DNA from: Cryptomeria japonica
Lineage: Eukaryota > Streptophyta > Pinopsida > Cupressales > Cupressaceae
Length of the DNA stretch: 64,000 nucleotides
Direction: 5' to 3'
Assembly (NCBI RefSeq): GCF_030272615.1
Contig: NC_081406.1
Span: 166,267,521 to 166,331,520 of the forward strand
Shown here: positions 10,528 through 21,289 of the stretch, piece by piece
Layout of the letters: each line of letters starts with the position of its first letter
Position numbering within the stretch: the first letter of the stretch is position 1
The notes under the pieces: model-generated
The model's input: the letters and a program-made list of their open reading frames with translations, nothing else
The model's database searches: none
What the model was told of the DNA's origin: nothing
Position numbers and translations under genes: made by a program

Positions 10528-11343
10528 TGATGCAGGAGCATCCCCGGTCTATGAGCAATCTTGCATCAACCAAAAAATATTTCCCTTTCAATTTAGTTCT
10601 TGTTTAGTTCAGTGTGTAGTTTTATGTGTTCTTACCGGTAGGTACTGGTAGTTGCTTTCTTTTCAATGCATATCCTATTTTCAATTTCTAGGTTGGTTCA
10701 TGTGCTTAATTCCAAATTTTTAGTCCATTTTGATTATTTTCCAGTTAGTTATCGCTCTCGGTTGACTATTTCTAGGTTTTGGGACGGTTCTTGTGCTTAG
10801 CGGTTAAATTTCCTTCATTATTGAAGCGATTCTTGGCATGTGGATCTTTTTGGGGTCTTGTCTAGTGTTCTTTGGCATGAGTCCAACCTTCCTGCTGATC
10901 CATACTTCTTGGTTGTTATTTTCTGGAAGTATTTCTTTCATTCATGGGGCCGACCTAGTTACACGTTTCATTTTCCTACATTAGTAAATGTAATCTTTTG
11001 AGGCTGAACTAGATATGTTCCAGAGGGTGTATATATATGGTAGTATGTATTCATGTGTAGGGTAGAGGAAGTAGAAATTAGAATAATGATTGAGATTGGT
11101 AATTAGTGATTCGGTTGATTCTGAGAGTCTCGGTTGGATTGTATCTTGCTTGTAGCTTGTATGTAATCGGTTAACTATCAGATGTTCTATGATGATAACC
11201 AGTTGGTTTCCAGAAGTTATAAGGAAATAATATGATCTATTTATGTAATCTTCCTATATTTTCTTATTTCTTTCGTTGTGTTACTCTTGCTGCATAAGTC
11301 GGTTAATTCTCTTTCGAGGGTTTTACCAGTTATGGCTGCACCA
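10528..11343 (+). repeat. 3' LTR of element A
   Basis: Begins TGATGCAGGAGCATCC and ends GGCTGCACCA, matching the B LTRs. A TATA-like TATATATA lies near 11030. Confidence 0.88.
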
Positions 11344-11876
11344 CCTCCTCTTTACTACCTTTATTTTTCTAGGTCTCTCCCAGCTTGTCTCCCTTTGTAC
11401 CTCACCTTCATTCCTTACCCCCATCTCTATCCATTCCTCCCTCACTCTCTCTTTTTCTTCTCTCTCCCTCTCTTATTGTTTCTCTCCCCTCTCTCTCCAT
11501 TCTCTTGATAACTACTCCTTCCCACCCTCTATCTCTCACCATCCCAAGGTCTCTCCTTCCCTCTATCTTTACCTCTCTACCTCTCCATTCATTTCTCATT
11601 CCCCACCTATCTCCCCATCTATCTCTCTCACCTATATCTTTCCCCTAGGTATCTCACCCCTCTCTCCTTGGGCTCTAGGTCTCTTCCCACTCTAGTTCTT
11701 TACCTCCTCCATCTCTCTCCCTATCTCCTTACCCCTCTTTCTCTCTTTATGAAAATGTCTCTCACACCTTTATACATATCCCCTCTCTTGGTCTTTCTCA
11801 CCCTCTATCCTTATCTACCTTGCCTTCCCTCCTTGCCCCCATCTCTATTCCTACCTCCCTTCCTCTCCTTATGGGT
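11344..11876. repeat. Pyrimidine-rich (CT/CCT)n low-complexity tract
   Basis: About 530 bp dominated by ctctcc/cattcc words. All reading frames here are compositionally biased (Ser/Leu/Pro on plus, Arg/Glu/Gly on minus), and I treat none as a gene. A similar tract lies at 52080-52345. Confidence 0.85.
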
Positions 11877-13088
11877 AGCATTAGGTCAAATAAGGTGTTG
11901 TTATGTTGATGTTAGTAAGAAACGTATGTTGAATTTTTACTTGTCACTAATGATGTTGAGAAAATGAGTTTTTATCTATTGCTCCTACTTATATGTGAAT
12001 TGTAAAATTGGGAAATCCATACTTGTATGACTATAAGATAATTTAATGTAGGAGGGTTAAAGAAAATACTAGATCGTTAAGACTAGTATATCTTTCAAGT
12101 TGTATTCTTATCCAAGTAGAGAGAAACCTAACGTCCTAAAAATTTATGTGAAAGTGTTCCCCTTAGAGAGAAACAATTTGAGAAAGTTTTCCCAATTCCA
12201 AACAATATTATTTCTTATCACATAAATGATTGGAGACAAAGGTGTATAATTTTTTTGTTTTTGCATGTATTGTTATGCAAGAAAAGGTAATAGCATATTT
12301 GTGATCAACTGAGGGTTTTTCACCCTTGAATTGTGTGTCTAATATTTTACAGACCCAAATATCCTTAACAAGGAAGATGCAATTCAATGCAAAATGTATT
12401 TACTTTTAGGCTCATTCACATGATTTGGGATAATGAAATACTTTTTTTATGTTATCTGAGACTCCTCACAATGGGATGAAAGACCCATGAACATAGACAT
12501 CGATTCACAATAAGACAAATAATTAGATTTATTTTTTCCATTTTAAAAAAATTGTGTATTTGCAAAAGTGGTGACAGTACAAATACTATTATGTTGAAAT
12601 AAATTATGATACCTACCACATTGGAGTGAGTCTAGGCACATAAGATAATGTCATGAATAGGTGCATAAGAAAGATAACATAGGAATCATAGGCATGCGAT
12701 AATTTAATAGTACAATAATCTTAAGCATTATAATAAATCTAGACCATTGAAAGGGGTGCAGCAGCACCTGTACTAATACCAAGCCATGCAATATTGGATT
12801 GGAAAGTTCTCTACATAGCCATAATGAAGATCCATATTGATACCCAGAAGCAGAGCTAGTGGATTAAGAACTAGTTGGTAGCCAGTCCCAGTCATGTGTA
12901 TACAAGTATGAAAGGAATGACTCTCGATAATCATTGGAATAAATATGTGAACAAGGGTTGAATGGTAAGTGATAACATAATAATACACATTTCAAAGTAG
13001 GCTTTAAAATAAGGGAAATCAAAATTTGTTTTGATAGAATTAAGGATATATAAGAGTAAAATAAGAAATAAAATGTGTGTGTTATTTA
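11877..13088. other. AT-rich DNA without recognisable features
   Basis: No open frame of note, no domain motif and no clear repeat pair were seen in this 1.2 kb. Confidence 0.6.
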
Positions 13089-13340
13089 TGTTGCAAGGTG
13101 TGCCCTTGGTCTCCTTGTGTTGTGCAACATACTGCTCGAGTTTGTGATATGGATTAATTGCCTCTCATGGATTTATTAAATCTCGTGATTATATCAAGTA
13201 TTAACAGATCAATATTTTTATGCAATAACAATTGTGTTTCTAACAAGTCATATCAAAGCCCAAGTCACTAGTTCAAGCCCCATGCTTGTGTTGAGGGTGA
13301 GGCGAGGGTAGGGGGGTGATGGGGAGTGTTGCAAGGTGTT
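13089..13340 (+). mobile_element. Possible TRIM (terminal-repeat retrotransposon in miniature), truncated
   Basis: TGTTGCAAGGTGTGCCC at 13089 starts a candidate 157-bp LTR ending CTAACA at 13245. TATCAAAGCCC (iMet-like primer site) follows at about 13251. After about 60 bp with a G-rich block (GGGGGGTGATGGGGAG), TGTTGCAAGGTGT recurs at 13327 and then diverges. This is the size and order of a TRIM with a truncated right LTR. The repeated word is only 13 bp, so confidence is low. Confidence 0.4.
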
Positions 13341-13344
13341 CTCC

Positions 13345-13936
13345 ATAGGAATTAAGGATTGTATATAATCTTTGTTTCATTTCATGAAGGATTGTATATA
13401 ATCTTCATGAAGCAAATGAACTCTCATAATTTCTTCATCTTAAGACCTCAATATATAGGCCTATGGTGGCCCAAAATACCACTATTGAACATTACCATGA
13501 GCCACAACAAGGTTCAAAAATACCATGGTGAAAATCCATATGGCCCACCATCTTTGAATCATGCATGTAGCTCAAAATAGCCACTTACAAATTCTCTTAC
13601 AACTATCATATTGCATCTCACAAAATTTGGCACCCAAGGACCAAGATAGCAATATTATATCATAGATGTCATCACAAAATTTTATGACATCTGTCATATT
13701 TGTCATAGATGCTCTTACAATATCTTACATGTGTCCCAATAACCCAAAATAGAAAATTCCAAATGGGACACCTAGCTATTTTTTCATTTTCTCAAAGTCC
13801 AAATGGTAACTATAACTCCATATTTACATGAGGCCTTTAACTGTTGGTGAAATAGTTTCATATCTTATGGGTAATTTACAATTAAAATTAGGAAAATAAT
13901 TAATAAAGGGATTTACAAAATCGTCACCTAAATCTA
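13345..13936 (-). repeat. Truncated 3' LTR of element G
   Basis: Shared with 44300-44577 and 49647-49987, for example 'ctcaatatatagg', 'atggtggcccaaaataccac', 'cacccaaggaccaagatagc' and 'tgtcccaataacccaaaat'. It includes a local duplication of 'aaggattgtatataatct' (near 13345 and 13386). Confidence 0.75.
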
Positions 13937-14283
13937 ACTATTCTCCCACTTGACATCATACATTGTCAATTACACTAACAGAAATATAAATAATCAAGGC
14001 TTAAGGCCTTCTTGCAACAATAAGATAAATATATCCATCAGCCGCATATGTACCACTTGAATCTTTGACTTGCTTTTGTGTTCCAACTAGATCACTTCAG
14101 TAGCAACAAAAGTAACCACCATTAAGTAAAAATAATCCTAACATCCTCCAATATGCCAGCTATGGAAGAAAAGGAATATGTCAAGGTAAAGCCTACCATT
14201 ACTGAATATTTCACCAATCTATACATGAATGCACATTAAATTAAAATGATAGAAAAGGCTTTGAGTAATTGTCTTACTTATAC
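13937..14283. other. Internal DNA of element G, left part
   Basis: AT-rich, non-coding. The start holds the candidate polypurine tract of G on the minus strand. The end is the left copy of the LINE target duplication. Confidence 0.5.
14267..14283 (+). repeat. Left target-site duplication of the LINE
   Basis: AATTGTCTTACTTATAC, a perfect 17-bp match to 20564-20580. Confidence 0.95.
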
Positions 14284-14744
14284 GATACACTAAAATTAAC
14301 CAAATAGTATGTAGAGTTGAATAATGAATTGCTAGATGAATTGGCTTTAGCGTTGGATGGAGTGTGCACGATTTTTGTCGGTCCGAGCTAGGGAATCCTA
14401 GCCATAGCCCATGGGGGGTATGTGGTTGGCTATGTGAAGAGGGGACAGGTTTGTTCTTTGCTTCCATGGGGTGTGGTAGCTTTGGCTATGGAGATCGGTG
14501 GCTGGTGGTAGAGAGGACTGCAGTGAGGCTTTTGTTTTGAGTACGAGTGCGAGGTATGCAAGGCATCTATGTTTGGCAACAGCAATGGGAGGAGCTCGAT
14601 GGGTGTGAAGGGATGTTGCCATTCCCTCCGCATTTCAGAGTTTGGGAGGGGTGTGCAGCTCGGGTGGAGGGTTCAGTAGGTAGGGGTTTGGGGTGTGGGT
14701 CTCCTTTGTGCCTAACCCTTCTCCTTTTTGATGGTGGTTGCTAG
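14284..14744 (+). promoter_or_regulatory. 5' UTR / internal promoter region of the LINE
   Basis: About 460 bp, clearly more GC-rich than its surroundings and without a sustained ORF1 frame. It lies between the target duplication and the first ORF1-like translation. Confidence 0.5.
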
Positions 14745-16140
14745 GAGAGAAGCCTCGGGGAATCTCCCGGTATGGATTTTCGATGGGCATTGGGCACGAA
14801 ATCCCCATCCCAAGGTATCAAGACCTTGGCTAATGATCATTTTGTTCCGAATTCAGGATTTACTAGGGCAGGTTTGTCCAATGGCTCTTAGATTTCAAAG
14901 AATAATGGTTGTCTCGAGAGATGCAAAGAGAGGCCAAAATTGGTAATTCTACCTGAGATGATTGTTGAAGATATTGAATATTTCTCAAAGCACTCATTAT
15001 ACTGTAAATTTTTGGGGATGAGGGTTTCTCTATAGTTTTTGGAAAATTGGGCTCAAAGGACTTGGGTACGGGAAGGGGAAATGGATGTTATGTTGTTGCA
15101 AACAATTACTTCATGGTCACTTTTAATTGCATGGATGATTGCAATAGGATCTTTGAGGGAGGCCCATATTTTTATAACCAGGTGGGGTTGTTCATCAAAC
15201 CTTGGCATGCGAGATTTAACCCTTTGGAGGAGCTCCTGAATCAGGTCCTAGTGTGGGTTCGATTGCCTCATTTTTTGGTGGAATGTTGTTGAGGATGTGT
15301 TGTGAATGCTAGCTTCATTGCTTAGGAAGCCTATTGGATCTTCAACGCAAACCTTGGGGAGAAAGGTAATGACTTTTGCTCGTATTTGTGTTGAAATTGA
15401 TCTTAGTAAGCCTTTTCCAGATGTTATAGATATGTGTGCAGGCTCTTACTCTTGGGTCCAACAGCTTGATTAAGAGACTTTACCTTTTCGGTGTCCTCTA
15501 TGTCATGAGTATGGTCATTTGCAGCATAATTGCCCTAGGTCTAAATTGGCTGAGCTTCAGCCTCAACAACTATCTCGTAACCTTGATGGGCATGATAAAG
15601 GAAAAGCTTCCATGTCTGGGGTGGTTGTTGGTGTTGATGGTTTTGTCTCGGTTAAGAAAAATAATAGGAGCTAAGGTCAGAAGAGGTCCTTGCAGGAGAT
15701 TCAAGAGGAGGATACCTTTAATAGATTTGAAGCCTTAGATGATCTTAGCCAGCAAGAGGTGAATCTGGGATTGATTCCTTTGGATCATTATGTAGCAGGC
15801 TTGATTCCTGATAGTGTGAACTTAGATACTACCCAGGGTCTGTAGGCGGATGAGAGTCATTAGATGGAGATGGATCAGTAGGTAGTGGCTCAAATGGGAC
15901 CCATCTTTAGTGCTGAAGTGAAGATGGTTGGTGGGGATGTTTCTCCTACAACACATAAATTAGACTCTGCTGGGGTTTAAATTAATAAGATCTCCTTACA
16001 TCTGGGTCTTCTTTAGAAAGCCATTAAAAAATGAGCCACGAAGAATATTTTGAAGGTTGGCAGAAAGAAGGACTTGGATAAGATTAAATTGATGGGGGAT
16101 AATTTGGTTGAGTTAGGATCAATAAAGGCTCTAGATTCGC
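14745..16140 (+). pseudogene. LINE ORF1: DUF4283 and CCHC zinc-knuckle RNA-binding protein
   Basis: In shifting frames: the DUF4283 core (GGPYFYNQVGLFIKPW; LVWVRLPHF) at about 15040-15290, then a zinc knuckle CPLCHEYGHLQHNC at 15492-15533 with all four ligands kept, then a hydrophilic tail to about 16140. ORF1 proteins of plant L1 elements bind the element RNA in the ribonucleoprotein. Several frameshifts (near 14850, 15290, 15430 and 15560) and stops after 15840 break it. Confidence 0.78.
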
Positions 16141-16159
16141 ATTTTTCTAATCCCCATAG

Positions 16160-17470
16160 ATGATTGTGCTATCATGGAATGTGAGGGGCTTGAATAGTGT
16201 CCCTAGACAAAAAGTTGTTCAAGAGTTGATAAGGAGTCATTCTCCCAATGTCCTTTTCTTGCAGGAAACTAAATTATCCGTGGAAAGTATGTTGGGTCTG
16301 GTGCCAAAGATATGGGGGAGAGGTGAATGTCAGTGTATTGGGCCATTTGGCTTCTCTGGAGGTGTGACCTATATTTGGAACACCTTGAGGATTTGTCCTA
16401 TGTGGTGGGTTTCTTCTAGATCTTCTTTATCCTGGGTTGCCTCTAGTCTTAAGACTGGGGAATATATCTTGTTTACTAACATTTATGCCCCCACTGATCT
16501 TCAGGGTAAGCTAAATTTGTGGTCTCATATTTCTTTTATGTGTGGGTTATTTCCTTTTCATCTATGGATTATGGTAGGTGATTTCAATGCCATCTTAGAG
16601 TTGACTAAGAAGAAGGGTGGTGTTATGTGGTTGGAGCCTTCTTCCTTCCTTCTTTGGGATAGTATACAAACCTTGAACCTTGTTGACATCAAGCCTAGTA
16701 ATGGTCTATTCACTTGGAACAACAAGAGGGTAGTGGAGTAGTAGATTGTGGAGAGGCTAGATTTCTTTTTGGTTTTTGGTTTTTGGGTTGGTGGGGATCG
16801 GTTCACATGCTCTGAGATTTTAGATTGGAGAGGTTCAAACCACTGGACCATCAAATTGGTGTCTTCTTCTGCTTGATTCGCTCACATTCCTTCATTAAAA
16901 TTCCAACTTATGTGGTTGTGTGATCCTTCTTTGTAGGATCATGTTGTGGAGTGGTGGAGGAAAGGGAGGCCAGCCTTTGACACTGTTATGTACACTTTTG
17001 CGAAGCAACTGTAATTTGTTAAGTTTCAACTTAAACAATGGAATTATCAGTGTTTCAATAATATCTTTCATGCTAAGACAACTACTCAATTAGAGTTGAA
17101 TGGAATTACCAAAGAAATAAGAGCATGGATTGTCAGAAGCCTTTCTTAGGGAGGAAGATAGGGTAGTAAAGGATTTAGAGGAGTGGGAGCTTAGGGAGGA
17201 AATCTAATGGAAAAAGAGAGCTCGTATTGATTGGCTTCAAGCAGGGGATAAGACTACTACATTCTTTTTCATTTCCATGAAAGAATGAAGACATGGCAAT
17301 TCCATCCCTGTTCTGGTTAATGATAGAGGTGAGAATTATTTATCCTTGCAGAAGATTTCTAGGGAGTCTATGCAGTATTTCCAATCCCTTTTTAGGAGGA
17401 TTCTCAGGGGAATCAAAAGAGGAGAATTAGGTTCTTTCTTGTATTCCTTCTCTAGTTACTAGGGAGATGA
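16160..17470 (+). pseudogene. LINE ORF2: apurinic-like endonuclease and linker
   Basis: ATG at 16160 starts MIVLSWNVRGLNSVPRQ. The endonuclease motifs follow in order: SWNVRGLN (Asn), QETK (metal-binding Glu), NIYAPT and VGDFNAI (Asp/Asn). The usual Ser-Asp-His motif has become SNH near 16840, with the Asp lost. The frame is open to 16740, then two stops occur in a row. The linker up to 17470 is decayed. The enzyme would nick target DNA to prime reverse transcription. Confidence 0.88.
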
Positions 17471-19690
17471 ATGAGAAGCTTATGGGTCCTATTTTGTTGG
17501 AAAAACTTGAGAGGATTGTTTTCCACATGAAGAAGTGGAATGCTCTTGGACCGGATGGGTTATCGATTGAGTTCTATCAAGAATTCTGAGATATATCAAA
17601 TTGGAATTATTGGAGGTGGTCCAAGAGTCCCAGAGGAATAAACAAATGCTTTGGGCTTTGAATGCGACTTTCATTGCGCTCATCCCCAAGTGTGATGGGG
17701 TTGACCGATTAGGCCAGTTCCACCCTATTTATCTTTGTAGTGTGTTTTATAAGATTATTTCTAAGCTAATAACGGAAAGGTTGAAGAATTGGCTTGGGGT
17801 GTCATTTCTGAGGAGAAGAGTGGGTTTGTGTAGGGTCGCCAAATATTGGATGGAGTGGTCATTGCTATTGAGACCATTCATTTTATAGCAGCCTCCAAGG
17901 AAAAATATATGTTTATCAAGCTGGATATGGCAAGGGCTTATGATAGAGTCTATTGGTCCTTTCTCCAGAAGATTCTTAGGGATTTTGGTTTTTCTAATGA
18001 ATGGATCAAATGGGTAATGAGTTGTGTTTTGTCTACGTCATTCTCTATGCTAATTAAAGGAGATCATATTGAGTTGTTTGGTGCATCCAGGGATCTGCAT
18101 CAGGGGGACTCTCTTTCCCCATACTTATTCATTCTTTTTGTTGAGGATCTGGGGAGGTTCATTAAGTATAATGTGGGGTTGGGTATTATTCATCGTTGGA
18201 GTTGGGGTAATGGCATACCTCCTCAGTCCCATTTGCAGTTTATGGATGATATGACCCTGATGGGACTATCTCAGATCAGAGAATCTATAAATCTACGTAA
18301 AGTCTTGGATGTATATATTGCTACTTCTGGCCAGTTGATCAATCAAGATAAATATTTAATTATCTTCTTCAACATACTTAGAACTATTCAGATGAGGATT
18401 GCTCATATCATGAGATTCCAGGTCAATTCTCTTCCCTTGACTTACCTGGATATTCCTATCTTTGTTGGTAATCCTCCCAGGGACTCTTGGCAGGGTATTC
18501 TGGATAAATTTCGTTGAAGGTTGAAGATTGGACTCATAGATGGTTATCCTTTACTAGGAGGGTTCAACTGATCCAGTCGCTAGTTGATGCTCTTCTAATT
18601 TATAGGTGTATGCTCCAAGTGGCCCCAAAGTGGTTTGTGAAGGAAATGGATTCTTTGGCAAGGAAATTCTTATGGGCAGGCGACCTATCCTCCTATAAAT
18701 GGAGTCTTGTCAAATGGGACTTGGTGTGCAGCCCTAAATAGTTGGGTGGGCATGTCTTAAGGTAGTCTACTTTATTTGGGGAGGCTTTGGCGAAAAAATT
18801 GTAGTGGAGGTGGTGTGTTGAACGAGATCAAGGCTAGGATAGGATTTTGTCTTACAAGTATATGCAGAGGATCCCAAAGGAGGAAATCCCTAGTTTTCCA
18901 CTTGCAGGAAAAAGACTCTATGATTTGGAGTAATCTCAAGAAAGGGGTTGCACTGATAAAAGAAGGACTTTTTTGGATCTATAAGAGGGGGGAAGAGATA
19001 TTTTTTTGGTTCGACTATTGGGATACCACCCCCCCATTATTTATCATTTTCCTAATTTAGTGAATCTATGCTAGAGGTTCCTGGAGGTAGGATGGTCTAG
19101 AGTGAGCAACTTTAAGTCTTTTTATAGGTATGGGAAACTAGAGGTGGTGCGGTGGAAGGATCCTAATGAGTGGCTAGTTGTTGGTATGGAGGAAGACTGC
19201 ACTGAGGTTCATGGAATTTGGTTAGTAGACACTATATTTACCTTAAGGATAGGGATAGACTTGTTTGGTCCTCGAATCCTAATGGCGTTTTTACTATTAC
19301 CAGTGGGTACTAGGAGTTGTTTTGTAGCTTGGAGGGGAGGGAGGTGCACTGGTGGAAATATGTTTGGAACAATTTCTCTTGGCTAAAGTGTAACTATTTT
19401 GCTTGGACTTTGGCTTTGAATAGATGTCTAACCTGGGAAATATTCACAACTTTGGGTTCCATGGGCCTTTCATCTATGTTTTGTGTTGTAATGGAGAGGA
19501 GGATTCCTCACACCCATTCTTCATATGCCTTTTCTCAATATTGCTCTAGCATTACTGGTGGGGGGTGTGGAATCACCCTTGTGCTCACGTGGATTATTTG
19601 GTGGAGTTTTGGAGCAATTTGGGAAGGCCTCTTATTTTGTCCTCTTTTCTCCAGACTGTTTGGCACATTGGGCCCATTTTCATACTTTGG
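17471..19690 (+). pseudogene. LINE ORF2: reverse transcriptase and zf-RVT region
   Basis: Non-LTR RT motifs are visible: PDGLSIEFYQEF; FIALIPKCDG; FIKLDMARAYDRV (first catalytic Asp); QGDSLSPYLFILFVEDL; FMDD at 18239-18250 (usual FADD, the two Asp residues kept); and a PLTYLDIP block. The open stretch 17846-18517 is the longest. Downstream words such as LIYRCM and KFLWAG, and a conserved Trp-rich part to 19690, are the zf-RVT-like region. Frameshifts at about 17590, 17800 and 18515 and later stops inactivate it. Confidence 0.88.
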
Positions 19691-20449
19691 CAGATCTAGC
19701 TAGAGAGGAATAGGAGGATCTTTAGGGAAGTCAGACTGTTAGTTCAACAAGTGTGGAATAGAATTATTGGAATGATCCAGGAGATGGTGGAAGCTAAATG
19801 TGAGGTGAATTTTCCTCTGGATAGAGAAGAGGTTGATATTGTGAGTAAGTTGGGTTTGCAGGAGATGTCTCATGTCTCAACTTATGTCAGGAGAGGTAGA
19901 CGGTCTAAGGAGAAGGTTCAAAGGGTGGGAAGATGGTTTCCCCCTCAAGATGATTCCATTAATATTAACATCAATGGCTCCTCTCAGGGTAATTCGGGTC
20001 TTGGTGGGATTGGGGGTACTGGTAGGGATTGTATGGGGGAGTGGTTTTCTTCTTTTCAGTGCATAAAGGGTAGTAGTCTAATAATTTTTGGAGGGACTTG
20101 CAATTTTCTATTCCCTAGAGCGTGCTTATGAGTTAGAGTGGCATAAGGTTATCTACGAATCAGATTTGTAGATTATTGTTGATATGTTGATTGACCAGAA
20201 GATGAGTGGGATTAATTGGCAACTAGTAGGGATTGTGCACCAGATTTAGTAAATTAGTGCTATGATGGAGAGGGTTTCTTTCATCCACATTCCTCGTGAA
20301 TGGAATAGAGCAACAAATTTTTTGGCTAAGTGGGCTTCGGAACATGGTGATGATTGGAAAGTTGAGGGTTGGGAGCATCTTTCCCCTAATTACTGTCAGG
20401 AATTGCATAAGATACTTGCTGAGGATATGGATAGTTATGAAGCTGGATG
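19691..20449 (+). pseudogene. LINE ORF2: C-terminal RNase H (RVT_3-like)
   Basis: The block ININGSSQGNSGLGGIGG corresponds to the plant LINE RNase H start (usual INVDGA-rGNPG-aG-GG), with the first catalytic Asp replaced by Asn. Further on, ERVSFIHIPREWNRATNFLAK matches the closing 'V.HV.RE.N..AD.LA' motif with Asp of 'AD' also changed. The ORF ends at 20449. Confidence 0.8.
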
Positions 20450-20563
20450 AATTCTAGTTGGGTTTGTTGTTCTCTTTTGGAGCCTTGTGGCTCTGGTTCT
20501 CTTGTGTAATGTTTGTTTCTAATTATTAATAAAAAATTTACCCCTTTTTTCAAAAAAAATAAA
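20450..20563 (+). terminator. 3' UTR, poly(A) signal and tail of the LINE
   Basis: AATAAA at 20528-20533 and an A-rich tail at 20552-20563, directly followed by the right target duplication. Confidence 0.88.
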
Positions 20564-20580
20564 AATTGTCTTACTTATAC
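20564..20580 (+). repeat. Right target-site duplication of the LINE
   Basis: AATTGTCTTACTTATAC, identical to 14267-14283. Confidence 0.95.
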
Positions 20581-21270
20581 CACTTGGAATAGCAACCACA
20601 ACAAATTACAATTCATCCAAGCTAACTATACCTTAAACCAATGTATACCAACATAGATAAAAGTTTGTGCCATAAACATATTAACTCAAAACTATAATCA
20701 AGTCTCTCTATATATCCATCCTCTAACCTCAATGCCACATACCAATGCACAAATAGCCAAAGAAAAGGCCAGTTAACTAAGTTTGCAATAAGATTGAAAG
20801 AATATTATGAATATAGATAATCCACATCCGAGTCATCTCACTTCAACAAAATGGGTGATCAACCCACACAACAACATAACTCATAGATCCAAATATAATA
20901 AAACATGCAAACTCATCATCACATTAGTAATCAACAAACCAAGATATTAGAGAGGATACCCAAACATGTATCTAGAAACTTCCACTGCATGAGCAATGTC
21001 AAATTTAAAACAAATAGATCAAAGCATATCCCATCTATCATACTTCACATAGAGGATGTGGCTAATTCCTCTATCACATAGTGTTAAGGAAAACATATAT
21101 TGGTCTATAAAACCTACAAAGAAATATGATATACCTCTCTCACCATAGTGTCCATAGCTCTAAAAGTTATTCACAATTCAATGACTATATCATTTAAATA
21201 CAAACATCTAGGAAGAAGAACAAGACCAAAGAGAGAATTTTCAAATAAAACCATATCCTTATTCTACACT
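20581..21270. other. Internal DNA of element G, non-coding
   Basis: AT-rich sequence continuing G beyond the LINE; no frame or motif recognised. Confidence 0.5.
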
Positions 21271-21289
21271 AAAATGTACAAATTTGTAA

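Larger units (their letters stand above)
1..11343 (+). mobile_element. Element A: Ty3-type gag-protease-only LTR element, split by element C
   Basis: Two direct LTRs (1-793 and 10528-11343) enclose a tRNA-iMet primer site, a gag reading frame, a CCHC knuckle and an aspartic protease, followed directly by about 390 bp of non-coding DNA and the 3' LTR. There is no room for integrase, reverse transcriptase or RNase H once element C (1246-8892) is removed. The same order and the same lack of pol occur in the sibling element B (52589-56366), so the absence is a family feature and not a local deletion. The first roughly 20 bp of the 5' LTR lie before the window, so its left target duplication cannot be read. 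Retrotrans_gag and the DSG protease motif suggest a Ty3/gypsy origin; the TR-GAG class of non-autonomous elements is the closest known description. Confidence 0.85.
14284..20563 (+). mobile_element. Full-length L1-type LINE
   Basis: A 6,280-bp element with a 17-bp perfect target duplication, a GC-richer 5' UTR, a DUF4283/CCHC ORF1, an ORF2 with endonuclease, reverse transcriptase and RNase H, an AATAAA at 20528-20533 and a short A-rich tail at 20552-20563. This is the complete plant L1 layout. Stops and frameshifts in both ORFs make it immobile, but it has not been 5'-truncated, which is uncommon for LINEs. Confidence 0.93.

Noticed and set aside
11276-11967. Several long frames in the CT-rich region, some with hydrophobic runs like membrane segments
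   Set aside because: Composition artefact of (CTC/TCC)n; none has motif support. The same holds for 52042-52341.
13255-13300. tRNA-like B box (GTTCAAGCCCC) suggesting a SINE
   Set aside because: No A box at the right distance, no cloverleaf and no A-tail; better explained by the TRIM primer-site region.
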